DNA of 64,000 nt from Bacillus cereus (GTDB lineage: Bacteria; Bacillota; Bacilli; Bacillales; Bacillaceae_G), in the NCBI RefSeq assembly GCF_002584535.1, contig NZ_NUOT01000013.1, forward strand, positions 1 to 64,000, in the 5' to 3' direction. A program made the position numbers and the translations under genes. Below the pieces are notes generated by a model, which made no database searches, had not been told where the DNA came from, and saw only the letters and a list, made by a program, of their open reading frames with translations. Shown here piece after piece: positions 51,062 to 60,558 of this stretch (within the stretch, counting starts at the first letter, position 1; the number at the start of each line of letters is the position of its first letter).

Positions 51062-52594
51062 TTATACATTTAACGCCTTTTCCCTCAGCGCTCTTCTCAA
51101 GAGTTTACCTGTCGTATTCTTCGGCAACTCTTCCAAAAACTCTATACTCTTTGGCACCTTATATTTTGCAAGATGTAAAGAACAGTATTGCGTTAACTCC
51201 TCTTCTGTTACCGCACCATTCTTCAGAACAACATAGGCGCGCACTGCTTCTCCTAAGTTTTCATCTGGAACACCAATTGCGACAACTTCTGCAACTGCTT
51301 CGTGCTGGTATAATACTTCCTCTACTTCACGAGGATATACGTTATAACCACCTACAAGGACAATATCCTTTTTACGATCAACAATATAGATGTAGCCTTC
51401 ATCATCCATTCTTGCTAAGTCCCCTGTATACAGCCATCCATCACGAAGCGTTGCCGCTGTATCTTCTGGTGCATTATAATATCCCTTCATCACATTTGGA
51501 CCGCGGACAATTAATTCCCCAACTTCATCCACAGGCACTTCTTCTCCAAGCTCATTGACAATTTTATTTTCTACATGCCAAATATTCGTTCCAATTGAAC
51601 CTGGTTTACGCGGACGATCTAGCGGATTAAAACAAGTAACTGGTGAAGCCTCTGATAATCCATATCCCTCTGAAACAATAACATTAAAGCGATTTTCAAA
51701 GTTTTTCAGAAGCGCAACAGGCATAGAAGCTCCACCCGAAATACAGAGACGAAGCGTCTTAACATCCTCTGCACTTGCTTCTTCATATAAATATAAATAA
51801 TTGTACATCGTCGGTACTCCAGCAAAGATTGTTGGTTCATATGTACGACAAATACGAAATACTTCTTTCGGACTAAACTTCGGCAACATTAAAATCGTCG
51901 CACCGTTAACAATTGGAGCATTCACAGCTACCGTTAAACAAAATACATGGAACATTGGAAGCGCAGCAACAACGCGATCATCTGCAGTATATTGTAAATA
52001 CGATGCTACATCGCTAGCATTACTATATAAATTTTTATGTGTTAACATAGCACCCTTTGGTTTTCCAGTTGTTCCTGAAGTGTACAAAATAACAGCTACA
52101 TCTTCTTCATCTAGCTCCGGACCTTCATAGGATAGGTCACCGTTTCCTATAAGACTAGTAAACGTTTTCATTTTTTCGGTTTCTGTATGATTGAAATCTG
52201 TTGAGGTTTCACATATGATGATATGTTCAAGAGAAGGAAGTCTTGTTGTAAGAGATTGTATAACAGGTAGAAGGACGTCGAGTGTGATGATTGTTTTTAC
52301 ATCTCCATTTTGTAAAATATAATGCATTTCGTCTGCTGTATAAATTGGGTTAATTGGAATGACAGTTGCTCCGGCTTTCATCGTCCCATATAAACCAACT
52401 AAAAAATGCGGTGAATTACCAACAATTAATGCGACATTGTCCCCTTTTCCAATGCCCATTTTTGCTAAACTACTAGAAAACTTCGTGACCGTTTTGTTTA
52501 ATTGGTCATACGAGACCGACTGATCCATAAATATATACGCCGGTTTCTCCCCTTTCTTTTTTGCTGTTTCAGCCAAAGATTGAACGAGATTCAC
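51062..52594 (-). CDS. lcfB: Long-chain fatty-acid--CoA ligase, LcfB type
   Basis: A 510-residue AMP-binding enzyme. Motifs: LYTSGTTGKPKGAM (P-loop), GYGLSEASP, GWLYTGDLARMDDEGY and IVDRKKD, VGGYNVYPREVEEVLY, and a C-terminal Lys at NTTGKLLRR. Sequence resembles Bacillus LcfB (YhfL). It activates fatty acids for beta-oxidation. In B. subtilis the gene is near lplJ and yhfI, as in this window. Confidence 0.92.
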   Translation of the reverse strand: MNLVQSLAETAKKKGEKPAYIFMDQSVSYDQLNKTVTKFSSSLAKMGIGKGDNVALIVGNSPHFLVGLYGTMKAGATVIPINPIYTADEMHYILQNGDVKTIITLDVLLPVIQSLTTRLPSLEHIIICETSTDFNHTETEKMKTFTSLIGNGDLSYEGPELDEEDVAVILYTSGTTGKPKGAMLTHKNLYSNASDVASYLQYTADDRVVAALPMFHVFCLTVAVNAPIVNGATILMLPKFSPKEVFRICRTYEPTIFAGVPTMYNYLYLYEEASAEDVKTLRLCISGGASMPVALLKNFENRFNVIVSEGYGLSEASPVTCFNPLDRPRKPGSIGTNIWHVENKIVNELGEEVPVDEVGELIVRGPNVMKGYYNAPEDTAATLRDGWLYTGDLARMDDEGYIYIVDRKKDIVLVGGYNVYPREVEEVLYQHEAVAEVVAIGVPDENLGEAVRAYVVLKNGAVTEEELTQYCSLHLAKYKVPKSIEFLEELPKNTTGKLLRRALREKALNV

Positions 52595-52763
52595 ATAAAC
52601 CCCACCTTTATAAAATTTAGAAAATTTAAAAATTCTAAATACATTATATTAAAAGAAAATTAAACTAGCAAGTAAAATCCAAATACTTGCATATAAATGA
52701 GCATTCATTCATTTTTCAATGAGAGGCTCTATCCCTTGTTTTTATACGTTTTTTTGCAACAAA

Positions 52764-52799
52764 ATAAAAAACAGTCATACGGATACTATGACTGTTTTT
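52764..52799 (-). terminator. Terminator of lplJ
   Basis: AAACAGTCATA...TATGACTGTTT with T-tracts on both sides; it lies 5 bp from the lplJ stop. Confidence 0.8.
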
Positions 52800-52804
52800 A
52801 CGAG

Positions 52805-53794
52805 TTAAAAGAATAATGCTAAGAAATCTTCTTTTGTTATATTACCAAAGTAGCGTTTGACATCTACATCTTCTAACGCCTTAGCAAAAGCTTCTTTATC
52901 AAACTGTACTCCTATTAAACGCTCTTCAATATCATGAACATCTAGTGCGCCGAAGAAATCACCGTATACTTTACACTCTGTTACCGTTCCTTTTGTCACC
53001 TCTAAGCGAACATCAACTTGTCCAACTGGGAAACGGTGTGAATGTTGTAAGTTGAACTTAGGAGACTTTCCGTAGTTCCAATCCCAATTACGGTAGCGCT
53101 CTTCAGAAATTTTATAGATTTCTTTCCAATCTTCTTCTGCTAACTCATATGTTGGAATTTCTGTTTCCCCTTCAAAAATCGTCGCTAGAAGAAGTTGTTT
53201 AAACTCTTCTGTTGTCATCTTTTCATTTAAAAATTCCGTAATGTTCGCTACGCGGCTACGGATTGACTTAATTCCTTTTGATTGAATCTTGTCCATTTTT
53301 ACTTTTAGTGCAGATACAACATGTTCAATTTCAGAATCAAATAGTAATGTACCGTGACTAAACATACGGCCTTTCGTTGAGAACTGCGCATTACCTGAGA
53401 TTTTTCTACCTTCCGCTAAAATATCATTACGGCCACTAAGCTCTGCATTTACGCCTAATTTTCCAAGCGCTTTCGTAACAGGCTCTGTGAACTTTTTAAA
53501 GTTATGAAAACTATCCCCATCATCCTTCGTAATAAAACTGAAGTTTAAGTTTCCTAAATCATGATATACAGCGCCACCACCTGATAAGCGACGTACAACA
53601 TGAATCCCTTTTTCTTTTACATAATCCGCATTAATTTCTTCTACTGTGTTTTGGTTTTTTCCAATAATAATGGAAGGTTCATTAATGTAGAACAAAAGGT
53701 ACGTTTCATTAATATCTAAATTTTTCACGCAATATTCTTCAATCGCTAAGTTAATCGTAGGATCTGTAATCCCTTTATTATCAATAAATAACAT
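52805..53794 (-). CDS. lplJ: Lipoate-protein ligase LplJ
   Basis: A 329-residue ligase that attaches lipoate to E2/GcvH. Motifs: RRLSGGGAVYHDLGNLNFSFI, ISGNAQF and KG-x-FSHGTLLFD. It has the C-terminal accessory domain of full LplA-type ligases. Preceded at nine bases by yhfI, so they may be one transcript. Similar to B. subtilis LplJ (YhfJ). Confidence 0.93.
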   Translation of the reverse strand: MLFIDNKGITDPTINLAIEEYCVKNLDINETYLLFYINEPSIIIGKNQNTVEEINADYVKEKGIHVVRRLSGGGAVYHDLGNLNFSFITKDDGDSFHNFKKFTEPVTKALGKLGVNAELSGRNDILAEGRKISGNAQFSTKGRMFSHGTLLFDSEIEHVVSALKVKMDKIQSKGIKSIRSRVANITEFLNEKMTTEEFKQLLLATIFEGETEIPTYELAEEDWKEIYKISEERYRNWDWNYGKSPKFNLQHSHRFPVGQVDVRLEVTKGTVTECKVYGDFFGALDVHDIEERLIGVQFDKEAFAKALEDVDVKRYFGNITKEDFLALFF

Positions 53795-53803
53795 CTAATC
53801 ACC

Positions 53804-54538
53804 TCATGAGTTCCAAACGTAACCGCTATGCGCAAGCACAATAGGGCCACTGAAAATTTGTTTTGCTTCTTCTACTAAATCAGATGGGTTTCCTGTATGC
53901 GGCAAGTGAGTTAATAGGAGTTCCTTAACATTTGCATGTTTTGCAATATCCGCTACTTCTGTACTATTCATATGTCCTGCCTTAGCAGCTTCTTGATGTG
54001 CATACATATTACATTCACAAATAAATAAATCCGCATCTTTTGTAAATGGAATAAATTCAGGAATGTAACTGGAATCAGCACTATATACAACAACTTTATC
54101 CCCTACTGTAATCCGCATCGCATAGCAGATAACGGGATGAACTGTTTTTAAAAAGGAAATAGAAAATGGTCCAATCTGCACCGTTTCTTCCGGATTGTAC
54201 ACAATCCCTTTCGTATACGGTTCATGTGTTAAGGAAGAAAATCCTTGCACATCAAATCCATGTCCATAAATCGGTAATTGTGGTAATTGCCCTTTTACCA
54301 TGCTTGAAATTAATCTTGCATATTGCAACACTCCAATATCCGCAACATGATCGTGATGATAATGTGACAACAGAACTGCATCTATATCAGATGGTGTTAT
54401 ATATTTTTGAAGCTGTGCTAGTACACCACTGCCACAGTCAACAAGCAAACGAAAACCATCGTGTTCAAACAAATACCCCGACGTTGCTTCTCCCACTTCT
54501 GGAAAGCCACCCCAAAAGCCAACAACAGTCATTTTCAT
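53804..54538 (-). CDS. yhfI: Metallo-beta-lactamase-fold hydrolase, YhfI type
   Basis: A 244-residue MBL protein with SHYHHDH zinc motif (HxHxDH), DCGSGVL, HPVICYAMRI and YSADSSY. It resembles B. subtilis YhfI, and to some degree RNase Z-like enzymes. Substrate unknown. It sits upstream of lplJ as in B. subtilis. Confidence 0.87.
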   Translation of the reverse strand: MKMTVVGFWGGFPEVGEATSGYLFEHDGFRLLVDCGSGVLAQLQKYITPSDIDAVLLSHYHHDHVADIGVLQYARLISSMVKGQLPQLPIYGHGFDVQGFSSLTHEPYTKGIVYNPEETVQIGPFSISFLKTVHPVICYAMRITVGDKVVVYSADSSYIPEFIPFTKDADLFICECNMYAHQEAAKAGHMNSTEVADIAKHANVKELLLTHLPHTGNPSDLVEEAKQIFSGPIVLAHSGYVWNS

Positions 54539-54739
54539 ATGTATCCATCCTTTCTAAACCGCTAGAAATGCAGTATTCTTCCATCTATTGAGAAAGATTT
54601 TTACTTACACTCTACAGTTTTAACTATAATCCATTTCCTAAACTTTTTCATTATTTTTCACTTTGTTATAAAACAGTTGTTGACATTTGTTTTTTGTACT
54701 AATACAATGATACTAAGAAATGGAAATGGAGGGATTTAC

Positions 54740-54868
54740 ATGATCGATCAACCGATGGAATTTTTCAGAAATTTGCCAACAAAAACGTGTGCACATTGCG
54801 GAAAAGAAATTGATGAGCAACACGAAGCATATCATAATAAATGTGACGACTGCGTTCACGAAGAATAG
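54740..54868 (+). CDS. yhfH: YhfH-family small zinc-finger protein
   Basis: ATG 54740 after GGAGGGATTTAC. The 42-residue protein has four Cys in two CxxC pairs (CAHCGKEI, CDDCVHEE), preceded by EFFRNLPTKT, as in Bacillus YhfH. It probably binds zinc. It diverges from yhfI as in B. subtilis. Confidence 0.8.
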   Translation: MIDQPMEFFRNLPTKTCAHCGKEIDEQHEAYHNKCDDCVHEE

Positions 54869-54881
54869 TAGTTTCTAAACA

Positions 54882-54913
54882 TAAGAAAAACCTAGCAGAC
54901 ATCGTCTACTAGG
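54882..54913 (-). terminator. Terminator of the LacI-type gene
   Basis: CCTAG-AGAC...GTCT-CTAGG hairpin, then TTTTTCTTATG on the minus strand, overlapping the stop codon region. Confidence 0.75.
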
Positions 54914-55922
54914 CTAGTAACATTGTATCCTTCGTCGTTGAACCTTTCACCAAGAGCTCTAGTTCAAACTCATACAATTCTTTTTTACGATAATTTTTCG
55001 TATGGATTTTATCCATCATTAAATCGACAACTTTATGGGCCATTTCATCAATTGGCTGTTCAATTGTCGTAATACCAGGCTCTGAAATCTGTGATAAAAT
55101 TTGATTATCAAAGCCAACTACAGCTAAATCATCAGGAATGCTCCAGCCATGGCGTTTCGCTTCTGCGATAATTCCAGCTGCGACTTCATCGCCTCCTGCC
55201 AAAATAGCGGTAGGATTTTTTTTGTCCTTTAATACTTCATGGAACATTCTTTTTCCATCTTCCCAAGAGAAAGCGTTTTCAAGAAAATCGATCGCTTCTA
55301 CTTCTTTGCTCTTCTCAGTGATTGCACGTAAAAAGCCCATTTTTCGCTGTTGGCTCACTACTTTCGTTTCATTTCCACGACAAAAAATAAGGTTGCGATA
55401 ACCTTGTTCTAATACATGCTTCGCAGCGATATAAGCCCCTTGTGCATGATCAAATTTAACCGTTGGAATATTTGCTTCTTCAATGTACTCATTACATAAC
55501 ACGATTGGACCGTGTTGTAAGTATGGCTCCACATTCTCCCATGGATTCTCAAGTGAACATAAGATAATCCCATCAACTTGTTTTGTTGATAACAGTTGTA
55601 AGTATTCCATCTCTTTTTCCGGTAAGTATCTTGTTTGGCAAATAATCAGTTTATATTTATGTTCAGAAGCAGCAATTTCAATCGCTTCAATAAATCTACT
55701 GAAAAACGGATTTGTAATCCTTGGAACAAGCACCGCAATTGTTTCTGTTTTCTGTTTACGGAGCCTTCTTGCTGCAGAATTAGGAACGAATCCTAAATGC
55801 TTCATCGCCAATTGAACCCTCTTTTTCTTCTCATCTGACACATACGGATGGTTGTTAATCACCCGAGAAACCGTTGTTCTTGATAACCCCGCTAATTTCG
55901 CCACGTCCTCGATCGTTGACAC
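54909..55922 (-). CDS. LacI-family transcriptional regulator
   Basis: A 337-residue protein with LacI HTH (IEDVAKLAGLSRTTVSRVINNHPYVSDEKKKRVQLAM) and a periplasmic-binding-like sensor domain (LVPRITNPFFSRFIEAIE, GFDNQILSQISEPGITTIEQP). The effector is unknown. A GAAAACGTTTTC palindrome sits 20 bases upstream, so autoregulation is likely. Confidence 0.9.
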   Translation of the reverse strand: MSTIEDVAKLAGLSRTTVSRVINNHPYVSDEKKKRVQLAMKHLGFVPNSAARRLRKQKTETIAVLVPRITNPFFSRFIEAIEIAASEHKYKLIICQTRYLPEKEMEYLQLLSTKQVDGIILCSLENPWENVEPYLQHGPIVLCNEYIEEANIPTVKFDHAQGAYIAAKHVLEQGYRNLIFCRGNETKVVSQQRKMGFLRAITEKSKEVEAIDFLENAFSWEDGKRMFHEVLKDKKNPTAILAGGDEVAAGIIAEAKRHGWSIPDDLAVVGFDNQILSQISEPGITTIEQPIDEMAHKVVDLMMDKIHTKNYRKKELYEFELELLVKGSTTKDTMLLA

Positions 55923-55942
55923 GAAATTCTCCCCCTTTGTAT

Positions 55943-55954
55943 GAAAACGTTTTC
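55943..55954. promoter_or_regulatory. LacI/CcpA-type operator
   Basis: GAAAACGTTTTC, a perfect palindrome with the central CG of LacI-family operators, about 20 bases in front of the LacI-type gene. Confidence 0.75.
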
Positions 55955-56122
55955 TTAACTAGATTATATAGTATATTATTGGAAACTGCAATATAAGTTC
56001 GTAGGATTTTACTATATTAATATTATTCATAGTAAAAAGTCTGTATTTGCAGGAGAAATAATTGTAGCTTTCGAACATTCCATTATAAAGATTATCATCA
56101 AATAAATAAGGAATGATACATA

Positions 56123-57064
56123 ATGAATCGAACTGATCGTTTACTCGCTATTCTCATAGAGTTACAGCGAAAACAAATTGTCACGGCCAAAAGTTTAGCT
56201 GAAAAATTCGAGACATGTACGAGAACGATATACCGTGATATGCAAGCCTTGAGTGCATCTGGCGTTCCCATCTTTTCAATGCCCGGACAAGGCTATTCTT
56301 TAATGGATGGGTATTTCTTGCCGCCTATTCAATTTAAACCAGAAGAAGCAGTAACGCTTTTATTAGGGAGCAATTATGTTGAGAATAATTTTGATTCTGC
56401 TTTTTCTACACATGCAAAGTCTGCTAAAGAAAAATTAGAATCCATTCTCCCTTCCGAACAACAAAAGAAGGTTAAGGAGTTAATCGGAACTTTCCGCTTC
56501 CTCTCCGGGACTTTCTCTCATCAAAAATTTGCTCAAGAACTACTCGAAAAACAGCTGATTCTCTTACAAGAAGCCATTCAAAAACAACAATGTGTTTCCT
56601 TTTCTTATCGCAAGCCTAATCAAAATGACAAAACGGCTCGCACCGTCAATCCTTATGGCTTAGTGAATATCTCAGGGATTTGGTACCTTGTCGCTCATTG
56701 CCTTCTTCGACAACAAATACGGCATTTTCGTTTAGACCGTATGAGTGATTTACAAGAAGAACATAAATTCTTTCAAAAACCAGAAGAATTCTATTTACCA
56801 GACTATGAGCCAAAAGATGATCGAACCGTTATCATTCATCTATTATTTCACCCTACTATCTCTCATAAAGTTATAGAGTCTCGTTATTTTTATATCGATA
56901 CATACGAACTTAAAAAGGATGGTTTTCATGTTTTCTTAAAAACAAGAGGTATAGATGAAGTATTTCCATGGGTGCTGAGCTGGGGAAGCCAAGTAAAAGT
57001 ATTAGAACCTACTATTCTTTCTGAGAAAGTTCGAGAAGAGGCAAAAAAATTGCTGCAAATTTAA
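56123..57064 (+). CDS. WYL-domain regulator (YafY type)
   Basis: A 313-residue protein with an N-terminal HTH_11 (TAKSLAEKFETCTRTIYRDMQAL) and a WYL domain (VNPYGLVNISGIWYLVAHCLLRQQIRHFRLDRM). Such proteins sense nucleic acids or other ligands. ATG 56123 after AAGGAATGATACATA. It precedes a DinB-family gene. Confidence 0.88.
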   Translation: MNRTDRLLAILIELQRKQIVTAKSLAEKFETCTRTIYRDMQALSASGVPIFSMPGQGYSLMDGYFLPPIQFKPEEAVTLLLGSNYVENNFDSAFSTHAKSAKEKLESILPSEQQKKVKELIGTFRFLSGTFSHQKFAQELLEKQLILLQEAIQKQQCVSFSYRKPNQNDKTARTVNPYGLVNISGIWYLVAHCLLRQQIRHFRLDRMSDLQEEHKFFQKPEEFYLPDYEPKDDRTVIIHLLFHPTISHKVIESRYFYIDTYELKKDGFHVFLKTRGIDEVFPWVLSWGSQVKVLEPTILSEKVREEAKKLLQI

Positions 57065-57154
57065 TTTTTTCACTACTGACATAATGGTGTCAACATCAGT
57101 CATTTATAGTAGTCCTTAAGAATTAAATCTTATACAAGAAAAGGAGTTAACACG

Positions 57155-57679
57155 ATGAACCCAAATGCCATTTTAGAGAAATTCGAAAGTATAGCCACGT
57201 ACTACATCAACGAATTAGAAAAATACTCCCTTGAACAATTTAGAAAAAAGCCTTCTGAAGAAGAATGGTCACTCGGACAAATGTATAATCATTTACTTGC
57301 AGCTTCAAATATGCAATTAGATGCCATCGCAACATGTACAGCTGAATCTGCCACTTTAGATGGCAAAAAAACCGAAATGGGTGAGCAAGTGTATAAGATG
57401 GGTGCTTTTCCTCCAATACAAATAAAAGTACCTAATCGCCCAGGGTATACACCGGCCAATCCAACAGATAAAGAAACGATTCAAAAAACACTGTTACAAC
57501 TTATTGAAAAGATAAAAGAGCTTGAACCAAAACTCTCGTCGATTCCAGACAATCAAAAGGTAGAGCACCCGGGACTTGGGTATTTAAATGCTGTAGAATG
57601 GTTTCAATTGATTTATATGCATTTTGCACACCATCTTCGTCAGAAAGAAAGGCTGGAACAAAGTATTATTCTAAAATAA
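57155..57679 (+). CDS. DinB-family protein
   Basis: A 174-residue four-helix protein of the DinB/YfiT-like superfamily: His in MYNHLLAAS, and MHFAHHLRQKERL near the C-terminus provide metal ligands. Family members act as thiol-dependent transferases or are uncharacterised. ATG 57155 after AAAAGGAG. Possibly regulated by the WYL protein in front of it. Confidence 0.82.
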   Translation: MNPNAILEKFESIATYYINELEKYSLEQFRKKPSEEEWSLGQMYNHLLAASNMQLDAIATCTAESATLDGKKTEMGEQVYKMGAFPPIQIKVPNRPGYTPANPTDKETIQKTLLQLIEKIKELEPKLSSIPDNQKVEHPGLGYLNAVEWFQLIYMHFAHHLRQKERLEQSIILK

Positions 57680-57696
57680 ATCTCCCTATAAAATTT

Positions 57697-57726
57697 AAAA
57701 AAGCCTAGAGGATTACTCCCCTAGGC
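57697..57726. terminator. Convergent terminator between dinB-type gene and yhgE
   Basis: AAGCCTAG...CTAGGCTT with inner GG/CC pairs, at the convergent end of the two genes and overlapping the yhgE stop. Confidence 0.8.
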
Positions 57727-60309
57727 TTCTATCGATTTCTCCTCTACTAAATTACGATACTGCCGCTTATGCATCCAAGTCAACGAACCAATCGTTCCAA
57801 GTGACAACAGAACAATAAAGATCATTAATATACCTGCGCTTTGCCACATAAATCCGAAGTCTCCGCTTGACACAACTGCTTTAAATCCAGATACAGAGTA
57901 CGTCATTGGTAACCATGCATTAAATACTTGTAGTGGTTTTGGAATTAACTCAAGCGGGAATGTACCTGCACTTGTTGTTAATTGTAGAATTAATGTTAAA
58001 ATCGCGATAAAACGTCCAGCATCGCTGAAAGTAGTTACTAAGAACTGAATTAAAGCGATAAACGATAGACTTGTAAGAATACTAAACAATACGAAATATG
58101 CCACACTTTGTACTTCAATACCTAATCCTAATAATAATACAGCATCTGCAACAAGCGCTTGAATTACGCCAACTGCAAGTAGTACACCGAACTTACTAAT
58201 AAACCAGCTAAACCCTGACTTTGGTATACCAACTGTCTCACGTAATGGAAATACAATCGATAATAGAAGTGCCCCAACAAATAAACCAAGCGATAAGAAG
58301 TATGGTGTAAATCCTGTTCCGTAGTTTGGAACTTCTGCCATCTTCTCAGTTTGTACTTTCACTGGATCTGCAAACATATCGTATGTTTTATCAGTTCCTT
58401 TTATTTCCCCTGTTTTCTCAGCACCCTCGCCAAGTTTTTCAGCAAGTTCACCAGTTCCGTCATTTACTTTTACTAAACCGTCTGTTACTTTTCCGGAGCC
58501 GTCTGCTAGTTTGTTTACTCCGTCGATTAATTGGCCTGAGCCATCTAACATTTTATTTAGCCCACCATTTAGCGTGTCTAAACCGTTTGTCACTTTATTT
58601 GAGCCTTCTGCCAACTTACCAATTCCACCAATCATTTCATTTGATTTTGTTGATAATTGAACTAGACCGTTTGTCACTTTATTTGAACCATCTGCTAGCT
58701 TACCAATTCCACCAATCATTTCATCTGATTTTGTTGCTAATTGAACTAGACCATTTGTCACTTTATTTGAACCGTCTGCTAGCTTATTTACACCTTGAAT
58801 TAATTTTTCGGATCCTTTAGATAAGCTACCTGCACCAGATGTTGCTGTATCTAACTTCTCACCAAATTTATGGAAATTAGTTACGAATTTCATTTGATCT
58901 TGTTCTAATTGATTAATGCCATTCGCTAAATTCGTCAATTGATTTGTATCTGGTAGCTTCACTTGTAATCCACTTACTTTTTCCTTTAACTCGCTCGTTC
59001 CACCCGCAATGATGGCTGATTGCTTTTGAACTGCAGCCATGTTATTCGTAGCACTCTTCATAAGAGGCTGTAACTTATCTTGAGATTCTTTTGGTAAACT
59101 GTTAATCGCATTTTGTAAAGCAACTAAATCATCCATCGTTTCCTTCGATGCTTTAACATTCTCTTGTGATACTTGACTTAACCCTTCCACTTTTTGTGAA
59201 GCCGCACCCAATTCTGCAAGTTTTGGCTCTAAATCTTTCAAACTTGATATAGAGGCTTGCACCTTACTATTTAAAGTATGAATGCCATTTTGAATATCTT
59301 TTGCACCTGTCTCTAGTTCACTTTGTGCATTGGCAAGCCCAGTCATTCCCGTAGCCAAATCTGTTGTACCTTTTTGCAATGTAGCTGATTGATTTGCGAG
59401 TAAATGTAAACCATCTGTCACCTGATTTGATCCATCTACTAACTGACCAACTCCATTTTTCAATTCACCTGTTTTACTGTTTAACAGGTTCAAACCACCT
59501 GATACTTGACCTGATCCATCTACTAACTGACCAACTCCATTTTTCAATTCACCTGTTTTACTGTTTAATAAGTTTAAACCACTTGATACTTGACCTGATC
59601 CATCTAGCAATTTTCCAGATCCACCTACTAACTGACCAACTCCATTCTTCATCTCTCCAGACTTCCCTTGCAATGTATGCAAGCCGTCTGTTACCTTGCC
59701 AGATCCATCTTGCAGCTCCCCAGCACCATCGTGTAACTTATTCGCTCCATCCGATCCATCAGCAAATCCTTGTGAAACATCTTTTAGGGAATCAAACATT
59801 TTCTCTGCATACGTTTTGGTTAACGTATTAGATACTTCTCCTTTAATTTTTTCAATCGCAGTCCCGCCGATTTGTGAAGATAAGAAGTTTAAGCTTTCAT
59901 TTGGTATATATTCTAAGTTTAATCGTCTTGGATTTTCTTTCAGCAGCGTTGTTGCATTGTCTGAGAAATTCTCTGGAATACGAACTAACATATAATATTT
60001 TCGATTTTCCATTCCCTCTTTTGCCGTTTTTTCACTCACAAACTCCCATTTAAAACTTTTATTATCCTTTAACTCGTCGACTAATCCTTTACCAACTTCA
60101 ATTGATTTGCCGTCAAATACTGCACCTTTATCAAGATTAACTACTGCAACTGGCAAATCATCTAATTGATCATACGGGTCCCAAAACGCCCATAAAAACA
60201 TACCAGCGTATAAAAGTGGTACAAATAAAACAGCTATAATAGGTATTAAAATTTTTTTACTTTTAATAATTTCCGTAAATTCCTTACCAAGTAACGTAAA
60301 TCCTCTCAT
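57721..60309 (-). CDS. yhgE: YhgE/Pip-type membrane protein
   Basis: An 862-residue protein with one N-terminal and five or six C-terminal membrane helices (ABC-2-like), and a large extracellular part between, with periodic L-x-D-G-S and T-x-G-L repeats. It looks like B. subtilis YhgE and phage-infection protein (Pip). Pip is a phage receptor in Lactococcus and related proteins take part in secretion (ESX-like YueB group). The next gene (TetR) controls it. Two operator sites precede it. Confidence 0.92.
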   Translation of the reverse strand: MRGFTLLGKEFTEIIKSKKILIPIIAVLFVPLLYAGMFLWAFWDPYDQLDDLPVAVVNLDKGAVFDGKSIEVGKGLVDELKDNKSFKWEFVSEKTAKEGMENRKYYMLVRIPENFSDNATTLLKENPRRLNLEYIPNESLNFLSSQIGGTAIEKIKGEVSNTLTKTYAEKMFDSLKDVSQGFADGSDGANKLHDGAGELQDGSGKVTDGLHTLQGKSGEMKNGVGQLVGGSGKLLDGSGQVSSGLNLLNSKTGELKNGVGQLVDGSGQVSGGLNLLNSKTGELKNGVGQLVDGSNQVTDGLHLLANQSATLQKGTTDLATGMTGLANAQSELETGAKDIQNGIHTLNSKVQASISSLKDLEPKLAELGAASQKVEGLSQVSQENVKASKETMDDLVALQNAINSLPKESQDKLQPLMKSATNNMAAVQKQSAIIAGGTSELKEKVSGLQVKLPDTNQLTNLANGINQLEQDQMKFVTNFHKFGEKLDTATSGAGSLSKGSEKLIQGVNKLADGSNKVTNGLVQLATKSDEMIGGIGKLADGSNKVTNGLVQLSTKSNEMIGGIGKLAEGSNKVTNGLDTLNGGLNKMLDGSGQLIDGVNKLADGSGKVTDGLVKVNDGTGELAEKLGEGAEKTGEIKGTDKTYDMFADPVKVQTEKMAEVPNYGTGFTPYFLSLGLFVGALLLSIVFPLRETVGIPKSGFSWFISKFGVLLAVGVIQALVADAVLLLGLGIEVQSVAYFVLFSILTSLSFIALIQFLVTTFSDAGRFIAILTLILQLTTSAGTFPLELIPKPLQVFNAWLPMTYSVSGFKAVVSSGDFGFMWQSAGILMIFIVLLSLGTIGSLTWMHKRQYRNLVEEKSIEA
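58480..58800 (-). repeat. 28-residue (84-bp) repeats in yhgE, second array
   Basis: About three and a half units such as G-K-L-A-D-G-S-N-K-V-T-N-G-L-V-Q-L with highly similar DNA. Confidence 0.8.
59394..59730 (-). repeat. 28-residue (84-bp) repeats in yhgE, first array
   Basis: Units with V-G-Q-L-V-D-G-S and L-N-S-K-T-G-E-L-K-N, identical over more than 40 bp; for example a block starting at 59436 returns at 59520, 84 bp on. Confidence 0.85.
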
Positions 60310-60329
60310 TGTTTCCCCTCCCTTTATTT

Positions 60330-60354
60330 ATGACCGCAATGTTCAATTAGTCAT
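60330..60354. promoter_or_regulatory. TetR-type operator in front of yhgE
   Basis: A 25-bp site: ATGAC at the left, GTCAT at the right, sharing the inner GTTCAATTA block with the site at 60509. Confidence 0.75.
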
Positions 60355-60508
60355 TTTAAACCAAATAAAAAAGACCATATTCTGCTATAAGTATTATCTA
60401 ACCCCAACTTTTATCATCTTCTCTCTATACTATGCACTTTTTTATTTTAAATGACTATTTAAACCATTTGGTCAATGTAAACAGATTAAAAATTAACATT
60501 CGATACTT

Positions 60509-60533
60509 ATGACTATTTCGTTCAATTAGTCAT
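60509..60533. promoter_or_regulatory. Second TetR-type operator
   Basis: 25-bp element with 7-bp arms ATGACTA and TAGTCAT; GTTCAATTAG in common with the 60330 site. It lies in the 3' side of yhgD. Confidence 0.8.
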
Positions 60534-60558
60534 TTTCAACTATATTAAAAGGATTATC

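Noticed and set aside
58326-58820. A 164-residue Leu/His-rich plus-strand frame opposite yhgE
   Set aside because: Made by antisense of the 84-bp repeats; no ribosome site.
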